A DNA stretch of 6,637 nt, taken from the NCBI GenBank assembly GCA_003222555.1, contig QHWL01000451.1:1-6637 (forward strand). Reading direction: 5' to 3'. Of this stretch, positions 1-6,257 are shown one piece after another (the stretch's first letter is position 1; the number at the start of each line of letters is the position of its first letter). Source of the stretch: Acidobacteriota bacterium. GTDB taxonomy: Bacteria > Acidobacteriota > Vicinamibacteria > Vicinamibacterales > CAVVIG01. Position numbers and translations under genes: made by a program. The notes under the pieces are model-generated. The model was not told the origin of the DNA. It was given only the letters and a program-made list of their open reading frames with translations, and searched no databases.

Positions 1-29
1 TTTCGCTATCGTTTCGGTTCGCTTACTGA
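1..29 (+). CDS. Possible C-terminal tail of an upstream outer-membrane beta-barrel protein (partial)
   Basis: The third forward frame is open from the window edge to a TGA at 27-29 and encodes SLSFRFAY before the stop. The strict alternation of polar and hydrophobic residues, ending in an aromatic residue, is what the last beta-strand of outer-membrane barrels (the BAM-recognised beta-signal) looks like. This would place another barrel protein, perhaps a second TonB-dependent receptor, directly upstream of the receptor starting at 106. Only eight residues are visible, so chance is a real alternative. The second forward frame is also open, to a TAA at 83-85, but gives no recognisable peptide. 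Confidence 0.2.
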
Positions 30-105
30 GCTCCAACGGGCCGGTACATTCACTGGACACGATGCGTCGGCAGACACAACAATAAGAGGTCCCCTCCTGA
101 CCGTT

Positions 106-642
106 ATGCACCTGTTTGCCAGGAAGTTAGCCCGTCGCGCGCAGTCTGCGGCGGCGCGTGTACCGCAGGTCGCGCTTGTCGCGCTCGCTTTGTTTGTCGC
201 CGCGCCATCGTCGGTACGCGCCCAAGGCAAGCTGGGCACCATCCAAGGATCCGTCACGACGCAAAAGGGATCCGTCAGGCTGCCCGGCGCGCTGGTGACG
301 CTCCGCGATCTTTCGGGCCGCGAGATGGCGAATCAGCTGGCCGACGCGGACGGCCGCTTCCGCTTCGCCGACCTTCCCCGTCGCTCGACGGGTTCCAGGG
401 GACCGACGTCTCGGTTGCCGTCGCAGCAGGGCGTTCTGCTGAGCAATCCATCGACATGCCCATTGCCAGCGTGTCGGAAACCGTGGAAGTCGTTGCGCCT
501 TCAACGGTCATCTCAAGCGAAGACACGATCAGCGGCAGCCACACTCTCACCAGCGAGGAGCTCCAACAACTCGCGCCGGGCGGCGGCTTCCAATCGGCGC
601 TCCGGCTGCTGGCAAGCGTCATCGAAGTGCCTGGCGGCTTGA
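106..642 (+). pseudogene. N-terminal fragment of a TonB-dependent receptor: signal peptide and carboxypeptidase-regulatory-like domain, frame lost after about 378
   Basis: This is the exported start of the receptor whose plug and barrel lie in another frame downstream. Residues 1-39 form a Sec signal peptide: basic n-region (RKLARR), hydrophobic core (VALVALALFVAA) and a likely cleavage at VRA/QG. Residues 44-91 are the first strands of a carboxypeptidase-regulatory-like (beta-sandwich) domain, with the family signatures LPGALVTL and DADGRFRFADLP. After P91 the frame gives arginine- and serine-rich sequence with no family character and stops at 642, so homology ends near 378. ATG 106 is preferred because the signal peptide begins there. 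A purine stretch, AAGAGG, at 84-89 is rather far upstream to be a strong ribosome binding site. The frame is open back to the window start, but that upstream sequence is polar and unlike a leader. As it stands the fragment would be exported without a barrel. Confidence 0.75.
376..384 (+). other. Frameshift and probable small deletion inside the receptor's N-terminal domain
   Basis: The first-frame reading ends with ...RFRFADLP at 376-378. The third-frame reading picks up at 378-384 as P-S-L-D-G-F-Q-G-T-D-V and continues through SVAVAAGRS to the plug. The change is -1, next to a CCCC run at 376-379. Restoring one C would give ADLPPSLDGF. The usual family pattern is LPPGxYxVxAxxxGF, so about eight residues (the strand carrying the PGxY motif) also appear to be missing. 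That points to a lesion of roughly 25 bases, or to one lost C in an already shortened domain. No classical slippery heptamer is present here, so programmed frameshifting is unlikely. Confidence 0.65.
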
Positions 643-2585
643 GCATCAAAGGCGGCCGTCCGAGCCAGGCGAGCGTGCAACTCGGCCCGAGCACGCTCGT
701 CGACCCGTCGACGGGTTTGACGCAGGTTTCGCTGCCCGACGATGCGATCGACTCGGTTGCGGTGCTGCCCAATCCGTACGCCGTAGAGTTCGGCCGCTTC
801 TCGTCGGGTCTCGTCGTCATTCAAACCCGTCGCGCGGGCGACCAATGGAAGACGCGCCTCAACAACCTCGACCCGACGTTCCGCACCCGGCGTGGCCAGC
901 CGTTCGACATCATGGGCATCGCGTCGTTCGGACCGCGCCTGGAGACGGGTGGACCGATCATCAGCAATCGGCTGTTTGTCGAGCAGACGGCCCAGTACCG
1001 ATACGGAGCATGCGACGTTCCCAGCCGGCCGCAGGACGAGCTCCGGACGAGCAAGTGGTTCAGCTCGTTTACGCGGGTCGATGCGAATTTGTCGCCGCGC
1101 CACTCGCTGGTGGCGACAGGCGGTTTCTTTCCCAGTCGGTCCAGCCTCGCAACGCTCGGGACCTTCACGCCTCCCGACGCGACGGTGGACATCCACGGGA
1201 ACGTGAATCACGGCTCGGTCACGGAGCGATCGGTGTGGACCGACACGCTGATATCGCAAACGACCGTGCAGATGCACGAATACCGCACCGAAATCGACCC
1301 GCAGGCCTCGTTGCCGATGCGGGTGCTGCCAGAAACAACCCTCGGCAGCTTCTTCAATCGGCAGCGGCGCGACACTGCCAGCTACCAGTGGATCGAATGC
1401 GTTTCCGCCTCGCGCAACGGGCCCGCCGGCTTGCACCTCTTCAAGGTTGGCGTCGATTTGCTCCACAGCCGGTACGACGGCTCGAGCGCCAGCGGTCCGG
1501 TGTTGATTCTCAGATCGGACGAGACGCTCGCGCGGCGGCTCGACTTCCTGGGGCCGACCCGGCAGGAGGTTCACAGCACCGACGTGGCGATGTTCGCGCA
1601 GGATCGCGTCCAGCCGACCACCCGCTGGTATGTGGAGTTCGGAGGACGTGTCGATCGCGACGGCGTGGTGGATCACTGGAACGTGACGCCCCGCGTGGGA
1701 AGCGCCCTGCTGCTGAACGCATCGGGCACGACGGTGTTGCGCGGCGGCCTCGGGCTGTTCTACGAACGAACGCCGTCGACGGCGGGCGCCTTCGGCCAGT
1801 TCGAGAGCGCGATCGATGCGCGGTTTGCCAGCGATGGGGTGACGCGGCTTGGTCTCCCGATTCGCTTCGACCACGTCACGATGCCCGATCTGCAAACGCC
1901 GCGAAGCGTAACGTGGGACGCCGCCTTCGACCACCGGCTCAACCGCATGTGGTCGCTGCACTTCGGCGTGATCGATCGGCGCGGAAGCCACGAGCTCATC
2001 GTCGATCCGATATCCACGGCGACAGCAGGAGAGTTCCGGCTCGAGAGCACGGGGCGATCGAGCTATCGCGAAGCCGAAGCCACCGTTCGATTCGCGCACG
2101 GGTCACACGTCGACGTGAATGTGTCGTACGTGCGGTCGGCGGCGATGAGCGACTCGAACGCGCTCACCAATTTTTTCGACTCCATCATGTGGCCGGTCAT
2201 CGGTGCCAATGCGTACGGACCGGCCAACGCGGACGTTCCCCACCGGCTCTTCGTCCGCGGCCACGCGATGCCGACGCCGCAATGGCTGGTGGTCGGGATT
2301 CTCGACTGGCGCAGCGGTCTGCCATATTCGGTGGTGAACGAAGCGCTCGACTTCGCGGGCCCGCGCAACGACCACCGCTTTCCGAGCTACCTGCGCCTCG
2401 AGCTGGGGCTCGAGCGCCGGTTCAAGATCTTCAAGTACAGGCCGTGGATTGGGGTGCGCGCCGACAACGCGCTGAGCTCGTTCCTGCCGACCGACGTGCA
2501 GTCGAACATCGGCTCTCCAGCATTCGGTTCGTTCTACAATTCCGAGTACCGCCAGTTCCGGCTTCAGGTTCGGTTCGAGCGATAA
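456..2585 (+). CDS. TonB-dependent receptor, Oar-like: plug and outer-membrane barrel (main body of the frameshifted gene)
   Basis: Receptors of this type sit in the outer membrane and import large or scarce substrates using energy from TonB-ExbB-ExbD. The substrate cannot be read from this sequence. The frame is meaningful from about 378, upstream of ATG 456, with the rest of the regulatory-like domain (GFQGTDVSVAVAAGRS). SETVEVVAP at 474-500 resembles a TonB box. The plug domain follows (LTSEELQQL, then GGLSIKGGRPSQASVQL and YAVEFGRFSSGLVVIQT). From about 840 to the end come the alternating strands of the barrel, including FGGRVDRDG and RGGLGLFYERTPS. The C-terminus, FGSFYNSEYRQFRLQVRFER, matches the usual ending of Acidobacteriota receptors of this class. 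Fused to the 106 start the product would be about 826 residues, somewhat short for the Oar type (often near 1000). ATG 456 lies inside a domain and gives no signal peptide, so this ORF alone should not yield a working receptor. The body shows no further stop or frame change. Confidence 0.85.
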   Translation: MPIASVSETVEVVAPSTVISSEDTISGSHTLTSEELQQLAPGGGFQSALRLLASVIEVPGGLSIKGGRPSQASVQLGPSTLVDPSTGLTQVSLPDDAIDSVAVLPNPYAVEFGRFSSGLVVIQTRRAGDQWKTRLNNLDPTFRTRRGQPFDIMGIASFGPRLETGGPIISNRLFVEQTAQYRYGACDVPSRPQDELRTSKWFSSFTRVDANLSPRHSLVATGGFFPSRSSLATLGTFTPPDATVDIHGNVNHGSVTERSVWTDTLISQTTVQMHEYRTEIDPQASLPMRVLPETTLGSFFNRQRRDTASYQWIECVSASRNGPAGLHLFKVGVDLLHSRYDGSSASGPVLILRSDETLARRLDFLGPTRQEVHSTDVAMFAQDRVQPTTRWYVEFGGRVDRDGVVDHWNVTPRVGSALLLNASGTTVLRGGLGLFYERTPSTAGAFGQFESAIDARFASDGVTRLGLPIRFDHVTMPDLQTPRSVTWDAAFDHRLNRMWSLHFGVIDRRGSHELIVDPISTATAGEFRLESTGRSSYREAEATVRFAHGSHVDVNVSYVRSAAMSDSNALTNFFDSIMWPVIGANAYGPANADVPHRLFVRGHAMPTPQWLVVGILDWRSGLPYSVVNEALDFAGPRNDHRFPSYLRLELGLERRFKIFKYRPWIGVRADNALSSFLPTDVQSNIGSPAFGSFYNSEYRQFRLQVRFER

Positions 2586-2588
2586 GGC

Positions 2589-3371
2589 GTGCGCCTGGCG
2601 AGGCCCATCGTCGGTTGTCTTGTTGTTCTCTGTGTGTGTGCGCTTGTTGCCAATCCGGCGCACTCCGTGGTGGTGTCCGGCTTCGGGAGGACCTCCGCTG
2701 AGCAGGAGCGAGCCACGGTCGATGCTTCGTATTGGCGACGCATCGAGACGTTCGAAAAAGCGATCGCCGCCGACCCAGAGAACTTGAAGCTCGCGGCCGA
2801 TTATCGACAGCTCGTCATCGCGGGCGGCCAGTTCGATCGGTCGATCGACTTCCTGGAGCGGCTCGCAAAACAGCAGGGCAGCGGGCCTGCCGTGCGAATC
2901 AGCCTTGCGCTGGCGTACGTCGACAAAGTGCCAACCTCGGGCGACATCCGGCGTCTCTATCTCGGGCGCGACGCCATGAACGCCCTGACGCGATCGATCG
3001 AGCAGAAGCCGAGCGTCCTCGCATACAGCGTGCGTGGCCTGATCAATCTTTTCTATAACACCTTCATCTTTCGCCGCACCGACAAGGGCATCGCCGATCT
3101 GAAACAGGCGCTCGCACTCGCAACGGCTGAAACGCCGCCGGTGCTCCTCGCGCGCGTCTACGTGGCGCTCGGCGATGGCTATTTCCGGTTGGACGATCTC
3201 GCCAGGGCGAGCGAGACCTGGTCCGCAGGTCTGGCGAAGTATCCCGAAGATGCGGCGTTGACGCTGAGGCAGTCCAAACAAGGACGACAGCTCGCCAACG
3301 TCGTGAGCACGGCGCTCGACGCCCGCAGGCGCATCGACACCAGCCTGAACGAGGTGCTCCCCATTTGGTAA
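2589..3371 (+). CDS. Exported tetratricopeptide-repeat-like protein
   Basis: The 260-residue product starts at GTG 2589, three bases after the receptor's TAA, so the two genes are very likely co-transcribed and translationally coupled. GTG is chosen because it gives a proper leader: MRLARP, then the hydrophobic stretch IVGCLVVLCVCALVA, with cleavage probably near residues 24-26. AAGG at 2584-2587 is too close to be a good ribosome binding site, which fits coupling to the upstream stop. The mature part is alpha-helical with TPR-like pairs at about residues 50-112 (FEKAIAADPENLKLAADYRQL, GGQFDRSIDFLERLA, ISLALAYVD), 125-178 (GRDAMNALTRSIEQKPSVLAY, DKGIADLKQALALA) and 187-222 (ARVYVALGDGYFRLDDLARASETWSAGLAKYPED). 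TPR units bind proteins, so a periplasmic partner of the receptor is a reasonable inference. It has no catalytic motif. A TatT-like TPR component of a transporter is an alternative that cannot be told apart by eye. Confidence 0.8.
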   Translation: MRLARPIVGCLVVLCVCALVANPAHSVVVSGFGRTSAEQERATVDASYWRRIETFEKAIAADPENLKLAADYRQLVIAGGQFDRSIDFLERLAKQQGSGPAVRISLALAYVDKVPTSGDIRRLYLGRDAMNALTRSIEQKPSVLAYSVRGLINLFYNTFIFRRTDKGIADLKQALALATAETPPVLLARVYVALGDGYFRLDDLARASETWSAGLAKYPEDAALTLRQSKQGRQLANVVSTALDARRRIDTSLNEVLPIW

Positions 3372-3410
3372 GAGATATTACTGCTGCAAGTCATGTGAAG
3401 AGATCACGCT

Positions 3411-3481
3411 GAACGCCGAGACCGCAGAGCCGCAGAGAGATTCTCGGAAGAACTCTCCGCGAGCTCCGCCCGCTCGCGTTC
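3411..3481. repeat. Imperfect palindromic intergenic repeat with CGCAGAG units
   Basis: The left arm at 3411-3439 (starting GAACGCCGAG, ending CGCAGAGAG) and the right arm at 3453-3481 (starting CTCTCCGCGAG, ending CTCGCGTTC) pair with a few gaps and mismatches around a loop of about 13 bases. Both ends are exact complements: GAACG with CGTTC, and GAGAG with CTCTC. The left arm contains two adjacent copies of CGCAGAG, at 3423-3429 and 3431-3437. Sequences of this GAACGC/CGCAGAG style recur as dispersed intergenic repeats in several soil phyla, but the copy number here is unknown. It lies between the TPR gene and the next operon and might also help end transcription, although no T-tract follows. 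Confidence 0.55.
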
Positions 3482-3504
3482 AGACGTGGCATGTGTTTCA
3501 CGCC

Positions 3505-4470
3505 ATGCGATTTGGAGTTGTTTCGTCGCCCGACGGCCGGCTTCGCGATTGGCACGCAGCGTGTCTGAAGCAACTCGAGTTGTCGGGTGTCGGTCTGCCG
3601 GTGTGGGCGATGCCCGGCCGGCCGGCGGCGCCACACTCGTGGTGCTGGAGCTTTTACTCGGCAGCCGGTGAACGGTTCGAGGTCCCGGTGCCGAATTGGT
3701 GGACCCAGGCGCTGACCGCGGATCGTCGGGCGCCGGTCGACTTCGTCGTCAGTTTCTCGCCGTCGACACCGATTGCGCCGGCGGCTGCCTCGGCGCCGCG
3801 TTTCGGCGTTTGGTACTTCGATTTGGGCGACCCCGGTCCACCCGGGTGGCGCGCGATGGTCAAGGGAAGGTCGTCGGTTCGCGTACGGCTTTGTGCGGAC
3901 ATCGGCAATCGCTGCCCGTCTCACTTTGTTTCCGCGAGAGTAGATCTCGGATCCATGAGGTGCTCGCGCAGTGGCCGGCCCGCGCCGCCGCGGAGATTAT
4001 CGCCGGCGGGTGGAGCCAATTACCGCGCGGCGGCGTTGACGCCGTCGGCCGGCCGCCGCCTTCGAACGGCGAACTGCTTGGCTGGCTGTTGGTCCAACCG
4101 TGGCGGTGCCTGTGGGATTGGTGGCGTCATACCACCCGTTACGACACGTGGAACGTGGGCACCGTTGCGATCGACGCGCTCATCCGGGAACTGCGGCAGC
4201 TGGGCCAGCTGGCCGATGTCCGCTGGCTCCCGCCACGTCGTCGGCGGTACTTTCTTGCCGACCCTTTTCCTTATCGATACGGCGGGCGAAGCTGGCTTCT
4301 CGTGGAGGAGCACGGGTACCCAAGAAGCGCCCGCAGCCGGATTTCCCGCCTCGACATCACCGGCGGTTCAGCCGATCCGAAGATCGAGCCTGCCATCGTG
4401 CGCGATGGCCACCTCTCGTATCCCTACACGTTTCACGATGCCCAGCACACGTACTGTGCGCCTGAAATGA
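3505..4470 (+). pseudogene. N-terminal part of a formyltransferase-like / GINT1_N protein, frame lost after about 3867
   Basis: Only about 3505-3867 (residues 1-121) of this reading frame is authentic; after that it becomes Arg/Ser/Ala-rich nonsense to the stop at 4470. The N-terminus MRFGVVSSPDGRLRDWHAAC and the segment PRFGVWYFDLGDPGPPGWRAM (about residues 98-118) match the pattern of methionyl-tRNA-formyltransferase-like folds found ahead of a GINT1_N domain, where relatives read roughly GVWSFHHGD followed by GGPPGFWE. Here the expected His of that block is absent (FDLGD). ATG 3505 is chosen because family members start MRxG. GTG 3493 would add only four residues. No clear Shine-Dalgarno sequence is seen before either. 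The domain may be a structural or sugar-binding relic and not an active formyltransferase. The family call is from memory of motif patterns, not a search. Confidence 0.6.
3862..3870 (+). other. One-base frameshift splitting the formyltransferase-like / GINT1_N gene
   Basis: The first-frame reading GPPGWRAMVKG ends at 3867. The third-frame reading continues as KVVGSRTALCGH from 3867, and the two join with no loss of residues if one base is added to the GGG run at 3864-3866 (AAG GGG AAG GTC). Downstream of the join the third frame keeps family-like sequence (VSLCFRESRSRIHEVLAQWPARAA), while the first frame degenerates. A lost G in a homopolymer, real or technical, explains everything. GGGAAGG is not a good bacterial slippery site, so programmed -1 shifting is a weak alternative. 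Confidence 0.7.
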
Positions 4471-4994
4471 GCCAGCACGACGGGTGCATCGTCTATCGTC
4501 TCGACGAACAAGGCTCGTGGGAACCGTGCCACCATGTTCTTCCGGGCCGGGAAGTCGTCGATCCGACGTTTTTTCGCTTCGAGGATCGCTGGTGGTTGCT
4601 GTATACCGACAAGCAAGCGGCCGGCAGCCTGGTGTTATACGCGCACTACGCGGGCGCGCTCGCGGGCCCCTGGGTACCGCATGCCCTGAACCCCTTGAAG
4701 TGGGATCTGTCCTCGGCGCGTCCTGCCGGACGCGTGTTCACGTTGGGCGGCCGCCTTTATCGCCCTGCGCAAGATTGCAGCGAGACGTACGGCGGAGCCA
4801 CGGTCATCATGGAAATTCTCGAGCTCACTCCAAGCCGTTTTCGCGAAACGCCGGCTCTGCGCCTGGAGCCGGACCGGCACGGACCGTATCCCCACGGTCT
4901 CCATCACCTGGTGGTCGAAGCCGATCGGATCTATCTCCACGGCAAAACACGGTCTTACGATAATCTCCTTTGGCTGAAGAACCTGTTCCCGTGA
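3867..4994 (+). CDS. GINT1_N-type beta-propeller domain protein (main body of the frameshifted gene)
   Basis: Numbered from ATG 3505 with the frame repaired, the protein is about 496 residues, a usual size for formyltransferase-like plus GINT1_N proteins. The linker (residues 122-215) carries VSLCFRESRSRIHEVL. The C-terminal domain starts at WNVG (216) and shows the family marks RWLPP, ADPFP (252-256), WLLVEE (264-269), a blade centred on VVDPTFFRFEDRWWLLY (D353), RPAQDCSETYGGA (420 onward) and HGLHHL (464-469). This resembles the five-bladed propeller found at the N-terminus of plant glucosamine inositolphosphorylceramide transferase and in bacterial proteins beside sugar-transfer genes. Its acidic residues (D253, E268, D353, D424) are candidates for carbohydrate binding or catalysis. 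It has no signal peptide, so it probably works in the cytoplasm. The next coding gene is a glycosyltransferase, supporting a role in glycolipid or surface-glycan assembly. The exact reaction is unknown. The same frame is open from ATG 3696, but the part before 3867 is out-of-frame shadow. Confidence 0.7.
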   Translation, partial: KVVGSRTALCGHRQSLPVSLCFRESRSRIHEVLAQWPARAAAEIIAGGWSQLPRGGVDAVGRPPPSNGELLGWLLVQPWRCLWDWWRHTTRYDTWNVGTVAIDALIRELRQLGQLADVRWLPPRRRRYFLADPFPYRYGGRSWLLVEEHGYPRSARSRISRLDITGGSADPKIEPAIVRDGHLSYPYTFHDAQHTYCAPEMSQHDGCIVYRLDEQGSWEPCHHVLPGREVVDPTFFRFEDRWWLLYTDKQAAGSLVLYAHYAGALAGPWVPHALNPLKWDLSSARPAGRVFTLGGRLYRPAQDCSETYGGATVIMEILELTPSRFRETPALRLEPDRHGPYPHGLHHLVVEADRIYLHGKTRSYDNLLWLKNLFP

Positions 4995-5177
4995 CGCGCC
5001 TGCGGCCCGAGCGAGGCGCCGGGGTCCCCGACGCGGCGGCCGCGTTGGGGTGGCCCGCCGGAGGGAAGCGCGGCGAAGCCGCGCCGCCGAGTGAGAGCGA
5101 GCGAGAGCCTTCAGCCGAGGACGCCGGGGGTGGGGCCCAGGCGCAACGAGAGATGTTGGGCCCCGCGAGCATAGAAG
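4995..5177. repeat. Very GC-rich hairpin-bearing spacer, probable dispersed intergenic repeat
   Basis: This spacer separates the GINT1_N gene from the glycosyltransferase and has no convincing gene. It holds several perfect hairpins: ACGCGG/CCGCGT around CGG at 5031-5045; GCGCGGC/GCCGCGC around GAA at 5068-5084; and GGGGCCCA (5132-5139) facing TGGGCCCC (5157-5164) across 17 bases. Two related GGGGTGGCCC/GGGTGGGGCCC stretches, near 5047-5056 and 5128-5138, flank the middle, and a GA/GC-rich tract (GTGAGAGCGAGCGAGAGCC) lies at 5091-5109. ORFs run through it on both strands, as expected from low stop frequency at this GC content. The mix of hairpins and low complexity looks like a mobile or dispersed intergenic element; copy number must be checked. 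The last hairpin could also act on expression of the following gene. Confidence 0.45.
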
Positions 5178-6161
5178 ATGGCGAGCCAAGCTTCGATCGA
5201 CGCCTTGTTCGCGAGTGTGAAAAGTGGTCGGTACTTCTCGCGGCTTGTGAACGCCCCTTCGCCGCACGCGCGTCGATCGACACCAGAGCTGCTGTATCAC
5301 GCCACCCTCAGCGGGAACGAGCCTACGTTCACGGTCGTCACGCCTGTGTTCGACCATTCGAGCATCCTTCGGGACCACATGGAATCGGTGGCCGGATCGG
5401 CGTCGATGCCGTTTGATTGGATCGTCATCGACGACGGGTCTGAGGATAGGACAGGCGAGACCGCGAAGAGTTTCTTCGAGTCGGGACACGATGGGCTCGC
5501 ATCACGAGCCACCATCATCCGCAATCGCGTTCCCATTTATGAAACCGCCTGCGACAACGTCGGGTTCACGCTGGCGGAAACCCAGATCATCATCGAGATT
5601 CAGGCAGACATCCAGATACGGGAACCGGCATTCGATCAGCTCTTCCTTCGAGCGCTCCGCACGTCTCCAACGCCTTCCGCCATCTCCGGGCGATGTGGAC
5701 ATACGTTCGCCTTCCTTCGACATCGAAGGAATCCGCTGCGGCGATTGTTTGGGGAACAAAGGAAGCAGTCGGTGGGGCTTTGCGGAAGATCGATCGAAAC
5801 GCCTGAGCGCATCGACGCCATCAAAGGCCGAACGTATCGGTGCGAAACCGTCAACCGAGGGCCCTGGCTGCTGTTGAAGAGCGATCTCGAGAGGCACGGG
5901 TATCTCGACGAGCGGTTCTTCTTTCTCGGGAACGACGACCACGACTACCATCGGCGGCTGTTCGACGCAGAGGGAAGGCGGCCGCTCTACGTGCCGATGA
6001 CGTTGTATTCGCCGCTGCATTTTGGCGCGGCGAGGCGTCGGCGCCGCGGCGTCAATCGCGAAGTCTTCGAGATGTTGAACGCGGAACGGCAAGGCAGTCC
6101 GGCCTTTCGCCAGTTCCTCGCATCGCATCGGACATCGTATGTGCCTGAAGAGATCATGTAG
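5178..6161 (+). CDS. Family 2 glycosyltransferase
   Basis: This 327-residue protein has the GT-A fold of inverting GT2 enzymes, which transfer a sugar from a nucleotide-sugar donor to a lipid or glycan acceptor. The N-terminal nucleotide-binding half begins at FTVVTPVFDHSSIL (51-64) and contains WIVIDDGSEDRTGE (81-94), the classical first-aspartate motif. YETACDNVGFTLAE (121-134) leads into IIIEIQADIQI (137-147), where QAD takes the place of the usual DXD metal-binding site. A conserved AISGRCGH block (168-175) follows. The acceptor half has RGPWLLLKSDLERHGYLDE (228-246) and GNDDHDYHRR (251-260), which supplies the probable catalytic acid/base region. No transmembrane segment is seen, so it is likely cytoplasmic or peripheral. 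ATG 5178 is the most upstream possible start because TAG at 5172-5174 is in frame. No good ribosome binding site precedes it, and GTG 5217 remains possible. It is intact and probably works with the preceding GINT1_N protein; the sugar and acceptor are unknown. Confidence 0.85.
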   Translation: MASQASIDALFASVKSGRYFSRLVNAPSPHARRSTPELLYHATLSGNEPTFTVVTPVFDHSSILRDHMESVAGSASMPFDWIVIDDGSEDRTGETAKSFFESGHDGLASRATIIRNRVPIYETACDNVGFTLAETQIIIEIQADIQIREPAFDQLFLRALRTSPTPSAISGRCGHTFAFLRHRRNPLRRLFGEQRKQSVGLCGRSIETPERIDAIKGRTYRCETVNRGPWLLLKSDLERHGYLDERFFFLGNDDHDYHRRLFDAEGRRPLYVPMTLYSPLHFGAARRRRRGVNREVFEMLNAERQGSPAFRQFLASHRTSYVPEEIM

Positions 6162-6257
6162 GACACTTGGGACGTGGAATCGGCTGCGGCGAAGACAAGG
6201 TGCGATTACCGTCTTCACTGTGATACTTAACCGGCTCGAAGAAAATGAAGAAGTGTC

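Noticed and set aside
247..277. Direct repeat GGATCCGTCA at 247-256 and 268-277
   Set aside because: It is in frame within the regulatory-like domain (GSV twice, seven codons apart) and is explained by coding sequence; two short copies do not make a repeat element.
513..2099. Long minus-strand ORF (528 codons) opposite the receptor
   Set aside because: It is Arg/Glu/Ala-rich with no family motif and lies opposite a well-supported receptor body; it is a shadow of high-GC codon use.
845..2701. Long + strand ORF (618 codons) overlapping the receptor
   Set aside because: Its Arg/Ala/Pro/Gly-rich composition is typical of an out-of-frame reading, while the overlapping frame has clear plug and barrel signatures.
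2103..3281. Minus-strand ORF (392 codons) across the receptor end and TPR gene
   Set aside because: It spans two supported + strand genes and has no recognisable domain.
376..3870. Programmed -1 ribosomal frameshifting at the two frame changes
   Set aside because: Neither CTTCCCC nor GGGAAGG fits a standard bacterial slippery heptamer, no conserved stimulatory structure is evident, and neither family is known to use recoding.
4970..5416. ORF of 148 codons crossing the GC-rich spacer
   Set aside because: It overlaps both neighbouring genes out of frame and is low-complexity; the spacer's hairpins explain its openness better.
4635..5489. Minus-strand ORF (284 codons) across the spacer and both neighbours
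   Set aside because: It has no motif, is Arg-rich, and covers parts of two real + strand genes.
6199..6227. Possible promoter for the amidohydrolase: extended -10-like TGTGATACT at 6219-6227
   Set aside because: No acceptable -35 box at 16-18 bases; a single weak hexamer is not enough.
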